The position numbers were made by a program, and so were the translations under genes. From contig NZ_RJUU01000001.1 in NCBI RefSeq assembly GCF_003751445.1, positions 3,167,001 through 3,231,000 on the forward strand: a stretch of DNA of 64,000 nt, written 5' to 3'. Each line of letters starts with the position of its first letter. Position 1 is the first letter of the stretch. Below the pieces are notes generated by a model. That model was not told the origin of the DNA. It made no database searches and was given only the letters and a program-made list of their open reading frames with translations. Below are positions 25,853-37,734 of this stretch, piece after piece. The stretch comes from Streptomyces sp. 840.1 (lineage in GTDB: Bacteria > Actinomycetota > Actinomycetes > Streptomycetales > Streptomycetaceae).

Positions 25853-25913
25853 TCGCTGCGCCCGCCCACCCGGAGACCGGCTGAAAGCCCGGGAACGGGC
25901 ACGGGGGGACGCG

Positions 25914-25954
25914 GAAGCGCCCCGCCCCCGGGGGGGCCGGGGACGGGGCGCTTC
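25914..25954. terminator. Bidirectional terminator between convergent genes
   Basis: A long near-perfect stem (GAAGCGCCCCG-CCCCCGG against CCGGGG-CGGGGCGCTTC, one mismatch) lies in the 150-base gap between the methyltransferase and the minus-strand FG-GAP gene. It should terminate both. Confidence 0.8.
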
Positions 25955-26002
25955 GGTGTCTGTCGTGCGGCCGGTGCCCGTCGTGCGGACCGGGCGGGAG
26001 GC

Positions 26003-27760
26003 TCAGTACAGGTTGTTGTAGATGTCCCAGCCGTAGCCGATCTTGACCCGCTTGGCGATCGTCCCGGTGCCGGTGGCCATGTAGAGGTACACGTCGCCCT
26101 TGCCGTCGACGCCGATCAGGTCGGCCTTGCCGTCACCGTTGAGGTCGCCCGGCGCGACCAGCTTCTTGTAGGTGTTGAAGCCGGTGCCGATCTTGACCTG
26201 CGCCTTGAAGGGCTTGGCGGCCGAGCCGGTGCCCTTGTACAGGTAGAGCGTGCCGTCCGACTTGCGGGCCACCATGTCGGCCAGGCCGTCGCCGCTGACG
26301 TCGCCGGCGCCGATGATCGTGTACGACTTGTAGCCGTAGCCGATCTTGATCTTGGAGATGAAGCCGGTGCCCGCGCCGGTGCCCTGGTAGAGGTGCAGGT
26401 CGCCGGCGGTGTTGCGGGCGATCAGGTCGCCCTTGCCGTCGCCGCTCAGGTCGCCGGGGCCGATGAGGGTGTTGTAGGAGCTCCAGCCGCTGCTGAGGCG
26501 CGAGCCCTCGTTGTAGAGGGTGCCCTTGTAGTTCTCCAGCAGGTCCGCGTAGCCGTCGTTGTCGAGCGACGAAGGGAAGCCGATGCTGGCGCCGGCCCAG
26601 CCGCCGCTGTCACTGGCCTTGATGCGGGCGCTGAGCTTGCCGTTGTTCTTCGCGTAGTACCAGTAGAGCGTGCCGCCCGTGGTGCGGGCCATCAGCTCGT
26701 TCTTGCCGAAGTCCGGGTTGCCGCCCTGGCCGGTGAAGAGCGACACGGTGTTCCAGCCGGTGCCGATCTGGGTCCGCTTGAGGAAGGTGCCCTTGCCGGT
26801 GGCGTCGTAGGCGTACAGCGTGCCGCCCGGCGTACGGGCCATCAGGTCGCCGAGCCCGTCGCCGGTGGCGTCGTCGGTCGCGATGATCTGGTTGTACGTG
26901 TCGAAGCCGTCGGTGACCTTGACGCGTGCCCTGTACGGCGCCGAGGCGCTTCCGGTGCCCGCGTAGTAGTACAGGGCGCCGGCGGGCGTACGGGCGTAGA
27001 GGTCGCCGGTCCCGTCACCGTTCACGTCGTTCGCGCCGACGATCTGGTCGTAGGAGCCCCAGCCGTAGCCCACCTTGAGGCCGGCCTTGAAGGGGGTGCC
27101 GGTGGCGCTCCCGGTGCCCGCGTACAGGTAGATGTCGCCGGACGGGGTGCGGGCGAGCAGGTCGCCCCGGCCGTCGCCGGTCAGGTCGCCGGCGGAGAGG
27201 ATCTTGTTGAACCGCTGCCAGCCGGTGCCGGACCAGACGGTGGAGCCGGCGCCGGCGGCGCTCCGCACCCGGTGGAGCGAGAGCTTGCCGGTGGCCGACA
27301 GGGTGAGCAGCTCGGGGCTGCCGTCGCCGTTCAGGTCGCCCGGCGTGATGACGTCCTTGAACTTCTCGTTCGGGTCGGCGGGGTTCAGGGCGAACTCGCG
27401 GGTGTTCCCGCCGTTCGTCGGAACGACGTAGTACTTGTCGTCGATCGCGCGGTAGAGGGTGTCGCTGTAGCCGTCGCCGTCCACGTCGAAACGCGGCCCG
27501 GCGGGTACGGCCGCGGCCTTGGCACCCGGTGCGGCAAAGGCCGGTGACTTCTTCTTGGCCGGGTGCTTCGGCAGTGTCAGCGAGGGCTGTACGTCGACGG
27601 CCGGCACGCGGGGCCCGGTGGCGCGGTGCGGCGCGGGCGACAGGTCATCGGCCGAGGCGGGAGCGGCCAGCAGCATGCCGGCCGAGAGAACGATGGCGGT
27701 GCAGGTCGCGATCCGCCGCGCGCGCTTCGAGCGCGCGGGCACGGCACGACCGGGTTCCAC
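26003..27760 (-). CDS. Secreted FG-GAP/VCBS repeat protein
   Basis: About 585 residues: a basic N-terminus, a hydrophobic signal segment (CTAIVLSAGMLLAAPASADD), a Pro/Ala/Lys-rich linker, then at least eight FG-GAP-type repeats. Each has a calcium-loop core such as VDGDGYSDTL, GDLNGDGSPELL, NDVNGDGTGDLYA and GDVSGDGLADMVA, together forming a beta-propeller. Interleaved LYxYxGTGS-like strands are regular. No catalytic domain is seen, so binding or adhesion outside the cell is likely. The start is uncertain: GTG at 27760 follows G7 by 11 bases, while GTG at 27814 is an alternative. Confidence 0.85.
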   Translation of the reverse strand: MEPGRAVPARSKRARRIATCTAIVLSAGMLLAAPASADDLSPAPHRATGPRVPAVDVQPSLTLPKHPAKKKSPAFAAPGAKAAAVPAGPRFDVDGDGYSDTLYRAIDDKYYVVPTNGGNTREFALNPADPNEKFKDVITPGDLNGDGSPELLTLSATGKLSLHRVRSAAGAGSTVWSGTGWQRFNKILSAGDLTGDGRGDLLARTPSGDIYLYAGTGSATGTPFKAGLKVGYGWGSYDQIVGANDVNGDGTGDLYARTPAGALYYYAGTGSASAPYRARVKVTDGFDTYNQIIATDDATGDGLGDLMARTPGGTLYAYDATGKGTFLKRTQIGTGWNTVSLFTGQGGNPDFGKNELMARTTGGTLYWYYAKNNGKLSARIKASDSGGWAGASIGFPSSLDNDGYADLLENYKGTLYNEGSRLSSGWSSYNTLIGPGDLSGDGKGDLIARNTAGDLHLYQGTGAGTGFISKIKIGYGYKSYTIIGAGDVSGDGLADMVARKSDGTLYLYKGTGSAAKPFKAQVKIGTGFNTYKKLVAPGDLNGDGKADLIGVDGKGDVYLYMATGTGTIAKRVKIGYGWDIYNNLY

Positions 27761-27942
27761 AGAAGACAAAGCCCCCCCAGGGGTACGTGGTGGAACCGGG
27801 AGAAACGACTTCACAGGTGCATCACACGCAGGGCGAAGTGTTCCCGGGACAGCCACAGACTCTACAACCGTGGTCCCGGGGTCTGAAGTGGTTTAGCAAT
27901 GGATCAAGATTTCGGCCGGGACACCACAGCCGGCCTGCGGCG

Positions 27943-28629
27943 TCAGTTCTTGCGGTGGCCGATCAGCCGAGGCTTCGACTCCAGGTTCTCCAGCCCGTGC
28001 CAGGCCAGATTCACCAGATGCGCCGCCACCTCGGCCTTCTTCGGCTTGCGGGCGTTCACCCACCACTGGCCCGTCAGCGCCACCATGCCGACCAGCGCCT
28101 GCGCGTACAGCGGGGCCAGCTTCGGATCGAAGCCCCGGGCCTTGAACTCCAGCCCCAGGATGTCCTCCACCTGGGTGGCGATGTCGCTGATGAGCGAGGC
28201 GAACGTGCCGGTCGACTGGGCGACCGGCGAATCGCGCACCAGGATCCGGAACCCGTCCGTGTAGGTCTCGATGTAGTCCAGCAGCGCGAACGCCGCCTGC
28301 TCCAGCAGCTCACGCGGGTGCCCGGCCGTCAGCGCACTGGTCACCATGTCCAGGAGCTGGCGCATCTCCCGGTCCACCACCACCGCGTACAGCCCCTCCT
28401 TGCCGCCGAAGTGTTCGTAGACCACCGGTTTGGAGACCCCGGCACGGGCCGCGATCTCCTCCACCGAAGTGCCCTCGAAACCCTTGTCGGCGAAGAGGGT
28501 GCGACCGATGTCCAGCAGTTGCTCGCGGCGTTCCTTGCCCGTCATCCGCACCCGGCGGGCCCGCCGGGTGGAGGGTGCGCGGGATTTCTCGCTGCCTGTG
28601 CTTCCGTCGGTCGCCACATCGTCAATCAT
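27943..28629 (-). CDS. TetR family regulator coupled to desaturase
   Basis: The product (228 aa) begins with a Ser/Arg-rich lead of about 30 residues. A TetR DNA-binding domain follows (RREQLLDIGRTLFADKGFEGTS, with the recognition helix in GVSKPVVYEHFGGKEGL), then a helical ligand domain ending in WHGLENLESKPRLIGHRKN. The start overlaps the desaturase stop (ATGA), so the pair form one operon. It probably senses acyl-CoA or fatty acid and controls desaturase expression, as acyl-responsive TetR proteins do; this is inferred from context. Confidence 0.9.
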   Translation of the reverse strand: MIDDVATDGSTGSEKSRAPSTRRARRVRMTGKERREQLLDIGRTLFADKGFEGTSVEEIAARAGVSKPVVYEHFGGKEGLYAVVVDREMRQLLDMVTSALTAGHPRELLEQAAFALLDYIETYTDGFRILVRDSPVAQSTGTFASLISDIATQVEDILGLEFKARGFDPKLAPLYAQALVGMVALTGQWWVNARKPKKAEVAAHLVNLAWHGLENLESKPRLIGHRKN

Positions 28630-29600
28630 GCCGCGTCGGCCTCCGCCGGGTGGCGCCGGGACTCGATACGGGCGGAGTCGGGCCAGCGCACATCTGTGGC
28701 CCAGCCCAGCTTCTCGAACCAGCGGATCAGCCGCGCACTCGAATCGATCTGACCCTTCATCACGCCGTGGCGGGCGCTCGTCGGGTCCGCGTGGTGCAGG
28801 TTGTGCCAGGACTCGCCGCAGGAGAGGACCGCCAGCCACCAGACGTTGCCGGACTTGTCACGGGACTTGAACGGACGCTTGCCGACCGCGTGGCAGATCG
28901 AGTTGATCGACCACGTCACGTGGTGCAGCAGCGCGACCCGGACCAGGGAGCCCCAGAAGAACGCCGTCGCCGCACCCCACCACGACATCGTGACCAGCCC
29001 GCCGACCAGCGGCGGGATCGCCAGCGACACGATCGTGAAGGACAGGAAGTGCCGGGAGATCCCACGGATGGCGGGGTCCCTGATCAGGTCGGGCGCGTAC
29101 TTCTGCTGCGGCGTCCGCTCCTCGTCGAACATCCAGGCGATATGCGCCCACCACAGGCCCTTCATCAGGGCCGGCAGCGTCTCACCGAAACGCCACGGGG
29201 AGTGCGGATCGCCCTCGGCGTCCGAGTAGCGGTGGTGCTTGCGGTGATCGGCCACCCAGCGCACCAGGGGACCCTCCACCGCGAGGGAGCCGGCCACGGC
29301 CAGGGCGATACGGAGCGGACGCTTCGCCTTGAACGAGCCATGGGTGAAGTAGCGGTGGAAGCCGATCGTGATGCCGTGGCAGCCGATGAAGTACATCGCC
29401 ACCAGCAGACCCAGATCGAGCCAGCTGACACCGCGGCCCCAGGCCAGCGGCACCGCCGCGGCCAGAGCCAGGAAGGGCACGACGATGAACGCCAGGAGCG
29501 CGAACTGCTCGATCGACCGCTTGTTGTCCCCGCCGAGCGTGGCGGAGGAAGGACTGTCGGCCGCCGGAGCGGCCTCGATCACATCGGGGCTGGTCTTCAT
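28626..29600 (-). CDS. Acyl-CoA/fatty acid delta-9-type desaturase
   Basis: A membrane-bound di-iron desaturase (324 aa). All three histidine boxes are present: HGITIGFHRYFTH (His75, His82, His87), HRKHHRYSD and HNLHH. Hydrophobic segments (ALLAFIVVPFLALAAAVPLAW and later pairs) fit four membrane helices. It introduces a double bond into saturated acyl chains, adjusting membrane fluidity. ATG follows a G-rich leader. It is first in the operon with the TetR regulator and divergent from ppc; a small palindrome lies 50-70 bases upstream. Confidence 0.93.
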   Translation of the reverse strand: MKTSPDVIEAAPAADSPSSATLGGDNKRSIEQFALLAFIVVPFLALAAAVPLAWGRGVSWLDLGLLVAMYFIGCHGITIGFHRYFTHGSFKAKRPLRIALAVAGSLAVEGPLVRWVADHRKHHRYSDAEGDPHSPWRFGETLPALMKGLWWAHIAWMFDEERTPQQKYAPDLIRDPAIRGISRHFLSFTIVSLAIPPLVGGLVTMSWWGAATAFFWGSLVRVALLHHVTWSINSICHAVGKRPFKSRDKSGNVWWLAVLSCGESWHNLHHADPTSARHGVMKGQIDSSARLIRWFEKLGWATDVRWPDSARIESRRHPAEADAA

Positions 29601-29944
29601 GGGGAGTCCCCTGTGGGGTGAGAACGCTAGGGAAAGCCTTGGCTACGCATCCGTAACCTACGGCGTCGTAAGTATGGCAGTGCGGAGCCCCGCCACAAGA
29701 GGGAGCGGCCGACCCGGCACGGTGTGGCGCCATACGGGGTAGGGGACACACCGCGTACCCCGGAGGCACCCGCGGCCCACGGCGGACACCTTTCGGGGCG
29801 CGAACAGCGCCGAAAGCACGGACACCTATCCTGGAGAGGTCGGACAGCGCGGTCCGCACTCTGCTTTCCCGGGGGTGGCGTGGCACCCGCTGCCAGCCGC
29901 GGGCCCCGGATCCCGTGCTCAACCACTGCAAGGAGCCGCACACT
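29601..29944. other. Divergent intergenic region, desaturase / ppc
   Basis: These 344 bases hold no credible gene. They should contain the promoters of the desaturase operon (leftward) and of ppc (rightward). The only clear structure is the palindrome pair at 29651-29670. AAGGAG at 29930-29935 is the ppc ribosome-binding site, 9 bases before its GTG. Confidence 0.7.
29651..29670. promoter_or_regulatory. Palindromes CCGTA-ACC-TACGG and TACG-GCGT-CGTA
   Basis: Two overlapping inverted repeats share the central TACGG and lie 51-70 bases upstream of the desaturase start. They are a plausible operator of the co-transcribed TetR regulator. Confidence 0.45.
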
Positions 29945-32674
<2,730 letters not shown>

Positions 32675-32700
32675 TCACAGCCGCCGCGGGTGCGGTCCCG

Positions 32701-33171
32701 TCAGAGGGCGAAGAACGTCGCCACCAGCAGGACCGCACCCGCGATCCCGGCACCCCACGCGATCCGGGGCAGCCGCATCCCGCCGCCGATCACCAGCGCC
32801 GCGAGCACCAGCGCGCCGCCCAGCGGTACCCACGCGTGCAGAAAACCCGGCGTACCCGTCCGCACGACCTCGAACGTGCCCGGCTTCACGACGACGGGGA
32901 AGTGGTCACCCTTCTTCGCCGCCACGGACTTGTCGACCGACACCCGCGAACGCCCGGACCCGCCGTCGGTGGGCGCATACGGCCCCGTGCAGACCTCGTC
33001 GCCGCACCCGGTGACCGTCATCGTGCCGTGCTCGCGTCCCTTGGCCAGCACGATGTGCTGCGCCGAGTCCCACGAGGACAGCACACCCGCCACCAGCAGC
33101 AGCAGGACGACACAGCCGAGCGCGGCGGTGCGGCCGTGGTGCAGGGCACGTTGGGAGGAGCTGGGCTTCAT
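32701..33171 (-). CDS. Small membrane protein, function unknown
   Basis: The product (156 aa) has one N-terminal transmembrane helix (AALGCVVLLLLVAGVL), an extracytoplasmic loop of about 80 residues with two cysteines (VTGCGDEVCTGPY) that may form a disulfide, and two further helices at the C-terminus (AWVPLGGALVLAALVIGGGM and WGAGIAGAVLLVATFFAL). I recognise no family. A 13-bp inverted repeat (32686-32698 and 32730-32742) spans its stop codon and could help terminate ppc. Confidence 0.75.
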   Translation of the reverse strand: MKPSSSQRALHHGRTAALGCVVLLLLVAGVLSSWDSAQHIVLAKGREHGTMTVTGCGDEVCTGPYAPTDGGSGRSRVSVDKSVAAKKGDHFPVVVKPGTFEVVRTGTPGFLHAWVPLGGALVLAALVIGGGMRLPRIAWGAGIAGAVLLVATFFAL

Positions 33172-33293
33172 GGGGGCCGATCCTTGGCCAGCGCCCCACG
33201 CCCGGTCAAGCCGTGGCTGAAAACAGCATGGTTACCAGCAGGTATGTCGGGATTCGCGGCCACCGGAACCCGGCTCCCGGCCCAGCGGACGGC

Positions 33294-33887
33294 TCAGGAG
33301 TTGTACGTGCTCTGCGCGCGCTCCAGGCCCTCCGCCAGCAGACACTCCACCGAATCCGCCGCCCGGTCCACCAGGAAACCCAGCTCCTTGCGCTCCGTGG
33401 ACGAGAAGTCCTTGAGCACGAAGTCGGCGACCTGCATCCGGCCCGGCGGGCGCCCGATCCCGAACCGGATCCGGTGGTAGTCGGGACCCATCGACTTCGT
33501 CATCGACTTCAGCCCGTTGTGGCCGTTGTCGCCACCGCCCAGCTTCAGCCGCAGCGATCCGTAGTCGATGTCCAGTTCGTCATGGACCGCCACGACGTGG
33601 TCGAGCGGCACCTTGTAGAAGTCGCGCAGCGCCGTCACCGGACCACCGGACAGGTTCATGTACGACATCGGCTTCGCCAGCACCACCCGGCGACTCAGCG
33701 GTCCCGGCGGACCCATCCGGCCCTCCAGCACCTGCGCCTGGGCCTTCGACGCCCGCTTGAACTTCCCGCCGATCCGCTCCGCGAGCAGGTCAGCGACCAT
33801 GAAGCCCACGTTGTGCCGGTTCGCCGCGTACTCGGGACCGGGATTGCCCAGGCCCACGATCAGCCAGGGGTCGGTGGCGTCGGACAT
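33294..33887 (-). CDS. pth: Peptidyl-tRNA hydrolase
   Basis: Releases tRNA from peptidyl-tRNAs that drop off ribosomes. The product (197 aa) has the catalytic trio: Asn14 in GLGNPG, His25 in NRHNVGF and the Asp in [21 protein letters not shown], a conserved substrate-contact region, follows. ATG at 33887 gives the standard [17 protein letters not shown] start. It lies downstream of rplY on the same strand, a common pairing in bacteria. Confidence 0.96.
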   Translation of the reverse strand: MSDATDPWLIVGLGNPGPEYAANRHNVGFMVADLLAERIGGKFKRASKAQAQVLEGRMGPPGPLSRRVVLAKPMSYMNLSGGPVTALRDFYKVPLDHVVAVHDELDIDYGSLRLKLGGGDNGHNGLKSMTKSMGPDYHRIRFGIGRPPGRMQVADFVLKDFSSTERKELGFLVDRAADSVECLLAEGLERAQSTYNS

Positions 33888-33940
33888 CGCGCTGGGTCTC
33901 CTCGCGTACGGGCGGAACACAGGGGTACGGACAAGCGAAA

Positions 33941-33978
33941 ACGGGGCAGCGGTCCCCTCCCGGAAACCGCCACCCCGT
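33941..33978 (-). terminator. Hairpin between rplY and pth
   Basis: ACGGGG-C-AGCGGT pairs with ACCGC-C-ACCCCGT around a short loop, with small internal mismatches. It sits 24 bases after the rplY stop and probably gives partial termination before pth. Confidence 0.55.
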
Positions 33979-34001
33979 CAGTCAAGCAGGTGGGACGAGA
34001 C

Positions 34002-34592
34002 TCAGGCCTCGGCGCCCTCGGCCTCGGCGGCGTCCGAGGACGGCTCCTCGGCCTGGGCGGCGACGACCGCGAGGACGACCGCTTCCGGGTCGGCCTCGGC
34101 CAGCACGGAGCCCTTGGGCAGCGGGATGTCCTTGGCGAGGATGGAGGCACCGGCGTCCAGGCCCGCGATGGAGACCGTCACGGAGTTCGGGATGTGGGTG
34201 GCCTCGGCCTCGACGAGCAGGGTGTTCTGGACGTACTCCAGCAGGTTGCCGCCCGGGGCCAGCTCGCCCTCGACGTGCACCGCGACCTCGACGTTGACCT
34301 TCTCGCCGCGCTTCACGGTCAGCAGGTCGACGTGCTCGATGTTGCCCTTGATGGCGTTGCGCTGTACGGCCTTCGGGATGACCAGCGCGTCCTTGCCGTC
34401 GATCTCCAGACCGATCAGCACGTTGGCGGTACGGAGCGCGAGCTGCAGCTCGTGGGCCGGCAGCGTGATGTGAACCGCTTCGGCGCCGTGGCCGTAGATG
34501 ACGGCGGGGACGAGGTTGGCGCGACGGGTGCGGCGGGCAGCGCCCTTGCCGAACTCGGAACGGACCTCGGCGTTGAGCTTGATCTCGGCCAT
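34002..34592 (-). CDS. rplY: 50S ribosomal protein L25 (CTC/TL5 form)
   Basis: Binds 5S rRNA in the large subunit. At 196 residues it is the longer CTC/TL5 form. The N-terminal L25 domain contains EVRSEFGKGAARRTRRANLVPAVIYG and AIKGNIEHVDL. The C-terminal beta domain contains TVSIAGLDAGASILAKDIPLPKGS. The tail is acidic (AEEPSSDAAEAEGAEA). ATG follows GAGGAG. It lies between prs and pth on the same strand. Confidence 0.95.
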   Translation of the reverse strand: MAEIKLNAEVRSEFGKGAARRTRRANLVPAVIYGHGAEAVHITLPAHELQLALRTANVLIGLEIDGKDALVIPKAVQRNAIKGNIEHVDLLTVKRGEKVNVEVAVHVEGELAPGGNLLEYVQNTLLVEAEATHIPNSVTVSIAGLDAGASILAKDIPLPKGSVLAEADPEAVVLAVVAAQAEEPSSDAAEAEGAEA

Positions 34593-34789
34593 GACTGCAC
34601 TCCTCGTAAGGTGACAAAACTGCGGATGGTCACCCGGCCCACGACAGGCCTGCTACGAAGAGCGCGTCGATAACGGACCGCCGTACCTATGAGTACGGCC
34701 TCCCTCGCCGAGCAACTCGCTGAGTCTACCCGGCGCGGAGGCCGCACCCAAAAGGATCTTCTGTGACGTCTTCCCCGGAGGGGAGGCGC

Positions 34790-35764
34790 CTACTGCTCCT
34801 CGAAGAGGCTCGTGACCGAACCGTCCTCGAAGACCTCGCGCACAGCGCGCGCGATGGTCGGCGCGATCGACAGCACCGTGATCTTGTCGAGCTCCAGTTC
34901 ACCCGGGGTCGGCAGGGTGTCCGTGAACACGAACTCGCTGACCTTCGAGTTCTTCAGCCGGTCGGCGGCCGGGCCCGAGAGAACACCGTGCGTCGCCGTC
35001 ACTATGACGTCCTCGGCACCGTGCGCGAACAGGGCGTCCGCTGCGGCACAGATCGTGCCACCCGTGTCGATCATGTCGTCGACCAGGACGCAGACCCGGC
35101 CCTCGACGTTGCCCACGACCTCGTGGACGCTGACCTGGTTCGGCACGTCCTTGTCGCGGCGCTTGTGCACGATCGCCAGCGGCGCGTCCAGACGGTCGCA
35201 CCAGCGGTCGGCGACCCGGACCCGGCCGGCGTCCGGCGACACGATCGTCAGCTTCGAGCGGTCGACCTTCGCACCGACGTAGTCGGCCAGGATCGGCAGC
35301 GCGAAAAGGTGGTCGACCGGACCGTCGAAGAAGCCCTGGATCTGGTCGGTGTGCAGGTCGACGGTGAGGATGCGGTCCGCACCCGCCGTCTTCATCAGGT
35401 CCGCGATCAGACGGGCCGAGATCGGCTCGCGGCCGCGGTGCTTCTTGTCCTGGCGGGCGTAGCCGTAGAACGGCACGATCACCGTGATCGAACGGGCCGA
35501 CGCGCGCTTCAGCGCGTCCAGCATGATCAGCTGCTCCATGATCCACTTGTTGATCGGAGCCGTGTGGCTCTGGATCAGGAAGCAGTCGGCGCCGCGAGCG
35601 GACTCCTGGAAGCGGACGTAGATCTCACCGTTGGCGAAATCGAAGGCCTTCGTCGGCACGAGGCCGACACCCAACTGGTGCGCAACCTCCTCGGCCAGCT
35701 CGGGGTGGGCGCGGCCGGAGAAGAACATCAGTTTCTTCTCGCCGGTCGTCTTGATCCCGGTCAC
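34790..35764 (-). CDS. prs: Ribose-phosphate pyrophosphokinase
   Basis: Makes PRPP from ribose-5-phosphate and ATP for nucleotide, histidine and tryptophan synthesis. The protein (324 aa) starts MTGIKTTGEKKLMFFSGRAHPELAEEV. It has the VTVDLHTDQIQGFFDGPVDHL metal/ATP segment (read as LTVDLHTDQ) and the PRPP-binding loop VLVDDMIDTGGTI. It is coupled in layout with upstream glmU, which supplies UDP-GlcNAc; the glmU-prs-rplY order is widespread in actinomycetes. Confidence 0.96.
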   Translation of the reverse strand: MTGIKTTGEKKLMFFSGRAHPELAEEVAHQLGVGLVPTKAFDFANGEIYVRFQESARGADCFLIQSHTAPINKWIMEQLIMLDALKRASARSITVIVPFYGYARQDKKHRGREPISARLIADLMKTAGADRILTVDLHTDQIQGFFDGPVDHLFALPILADYVGAKVDRSKLTIVSPDAGRVRVADRWCDRLDAPLAIVHKRRDKDVPNQVSVHEVVGNVEGRVCVLVDDMIDTGGTICAAADALFAHGAEDVIVTATHGVLSGPAADRLKNSKVSEFVFTDTLPTPGELELDKITVLSIAPTIARAVREVFEDGSVTSLFEEQ

Positions 35765-35884
35765 AGCACAGTCTCCTCAGACGTGTTCCTGGCGCTGCAC
35801 GCAGATGTCCCGATGTGCAACGAGCCAGCCGAAATGGGGTGAGCATCTATCACGGTACGCCGTGCGCGACGCACCTGATTCCGG

Positions 35885-37333
35885 TCAGCTTTCGCCGCCG
35901 GCCTCCTCCGACGCGGCCTGAGCCGCCTGTGCGGCCGCGCTGCCCGGACGCTTCCGGGCCACCCAACCCTCGATATTCCTTTGCTGGCCACGGGCCACGG
36001 CCAGCGAACCGGACGGCACGTCCTTCGTGATGACCGACCCGGCCGCGGTGTAGACACCGTCCCCGACCGTGACGGGAGCCACAAACATATTGTCCGATCC
36101 GGTACGGCAGTGAGAGCCGATCGTCGTGTGGTGCTTGGCCACACCGTCGTAGTTCACGAACACGCTCGCGGCACCGATGTTGGTGTGGTCGCCGATCGTC
36201 GCGTCACCGACGTACGACAGGTGCGGGACCTTCGTCCCCTCGCCGATCGTGGCGTTCTTCATCTCCACGTACGTACCGGCCTTGGCCTTCGCGCCCAGCT
36301 TCGTACCCGGCCGCAGATAGGCGTACGGGCCCACCAGCGCACCCGCGCCCACCTGCGCCCCGTCCGCCACGGTGTTGTCCACCCGCGCGCCCGCGTGCAC
36401 GACCGTGTCCGTCAGCCGTGAGTTCGGGCCGACCTCGGCGTCCTCGCCGAGATGCGTCGCGCCCAGCAACTGCGTACCCGGGTGCACGATCGCGTCCCGC
36501 TCGTACGTCACGGTCACGTCGATCAGCGTCGACGCCGGGTCGACCACGGTGACCCCGGCCGTCATCGCGCGCTCCAGCAGCCGCTGGTTCAGCAGCCGGC
36601 GGGCCTCCGCCAGCTGCACCCGGTTGTTGATCCCGAGGATCTCCCGGTGGTCGGCGGCGACCGAGGCGCCCACGCGGTGCCCCGCCTCGCGCAGGATCGA
36701 CAGCACGTCGGTGAGGTACTCCTCGCCCTGGCTGTTGTCGGTGCGGACCTTGCCGAGCGCGTCCGTCAGCAGCTGCCCGTCGAACGCGAACACCCCGGAG
36801 TTGATCTCCCGGATCGACCGCTGTGCCTCGGTGGCGTCCTTGTGCTCGACGATCTCGGTGACCGAGCCCGTCGCCGCGTCGCGCACGATCCGGCCGTAGC
36901 CGGTCGAGTCGGGGACCTCGGCGCTCAGCACGGTGACGGCGTTGCCGTCGGCGCTGTGGGTGGCGGCGAGCGCGGCCAGCGTCCCGCCGGACAGCAGCGG
37001 GGTGTCCCCGCAGACCACGATGACGGTGCCCGCGACGCTGCCGCCCAGCTCGTCGAGCCCGACGCGCACCGCGTTCCCGGTGCCCTTCTGCTCGGCCTGG
37101 AAAGCGGTGCGCACCTGGGCGTCCGCTGCGGTGAGGTGAGCGGTGACCTGCTCGCTCGCGTGGCCGACGACCACGACGAGGTGCTGGGGCTCCAGCTCAC
37201 GGGAGGCGGCGACGACATGTCCGACGAGCGAGCGCCCGGAGATCTCGTGCAGAACCTTGGGGGTCTTCGACTTCATGCGGGTGCCCTCACCCGCTGCGAG
37301 GACGACGACGGCTGCCGGGCGTTCGGAGCTCAC
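35885..37333 (-). CDS. glmU: Bifunctional UDP-GlcNAc pyrophosphorylase / glucosamine-1-P acetyltransferase
   Basis: Catalyses the last two steps to UDP-GlcNAc for peptidoglycan. The protein (482 aa) has an N-terminal nucleotidyltransferase domain with LAAGEGTRMKSKTPKVL and GDTPLLSGG. A C-terminal left-handed beta-helix acetyltransferase domain follows (RPGTKLGAKAKAGTYVEMKN, HLSYVGDATIGDHTNIGA) and an Ala/Gln-rich tail. GTG at 37333 follows AAGGG by 8 bases and gives SSERPAAVVVLAAGEG; longer readings would enter the spacer after the tRNA gene. Confidence 0.96.
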   Translation of the reverse strand: MSSERPAAVVVLAAGEGTRMKSKTPKVLHEISGRSLVGHVVAASRELEPQHLVVVVGHASEQVTAHLTAADAQVRTAFQAEQKGTGNAVRVGLDELGGSVAGTVIVVCGDTPLLSGGTLAALAATHSADGNAVTVLSAEVPDSTGYGRIVRDAATGSVTEIVEHKDATEAQRSIREINSGVFAFDGQLLTDALGKVRTDNSQGEEYLTDVLSILREAGHRVGASVAADHREILGINNRVQLAEARRLLNQRLLERAMTAGVTVVDPASTLIDVTVTYERDAIVHPGTQLLGATHLGEDAEVGPNSRLTDTVVHAGARVDNTVADGAQVGAGALVGPYAYLRPGTKLGAKAKAGTYVEMKNATIGEGTKVPHLSYVGDATIGDHTNIGAASVFVNYDGVAKHHTTIGSHCRTGSDNMFVAPVTVGDGVYTAAGSVITKDVPSGSLAVARGQQRNIEGWVARKRPGSAAAQAAQAASEEAGGES

Positions 37334-37441
37334 GGATATGCCCTTCGGCTTCGGGTGGTGGACATCCGCAGGATACCGGGGGGCGTTGGAGCGGGCATGA
37401 GTGCGGGCCCCGACCGGTTGGGTCGGGGCCCGTGACGTGAG

Positions 37442-37513
37442 CTCCCCCACCAGGACTCGAACCCGGACAAATAGCACCAAAAGCTACTGTGCTGCCAATT
37501 ACACCATGGGGGA
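37442..37513 (-). tRNA. tRNA-Gln (anticodon UUG)
   Basis: A 72-base cloverleaf reads on the minus strand. The acceptor arm TCCCCCA pairs with TGGGGGA, discriminator G. The D-arm contains TGTAATTGGCAGCACA. The anticodon stem GTAGC/GCTAT encloses loop TTTTGGT with anticodon TTG, and the T-loop is GGTTCGAGTCC. CCA is not encoded. It lies 108 bases upstream of glmU on the same strand. Confidence 0.95.
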
Positions 37514-37734
37514 TCAATCCCGACTGAACCGGACGGTGGGCCGGGTCGCCGGATCGGCACCCAACACTATGCCGTACCAAGCCCCTTCCACGCGACGGCT
37601 GTTTCACCCGCACCCGCACCCGCTCACGCGGGCGGCGCGGCGGGTGACACGGGCGTCACCGCGGGCGGACCTCTGCGCGACGTGCTGTTCAGGTCACCCG
37701 AAAATGAGGTGCGCCCGCCCGTACGCTGGATGCC

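Noticed and set aside
27850..27890. CCCGGGAC...GTCCCGGG partial dyad upstream of the FG-GAP gene
   Set aside because: Arms are interrupted and GC-only; it is not distinguishable from background in this genome.
32686..32742. 13-bp inverted repeat spanning the end of the small membrane-protein gene
   Set aside because: The loop is 31 bases and one arm lies in coding sequence. It may be a weak ppc terminator, but it is not strong enough to list separately.
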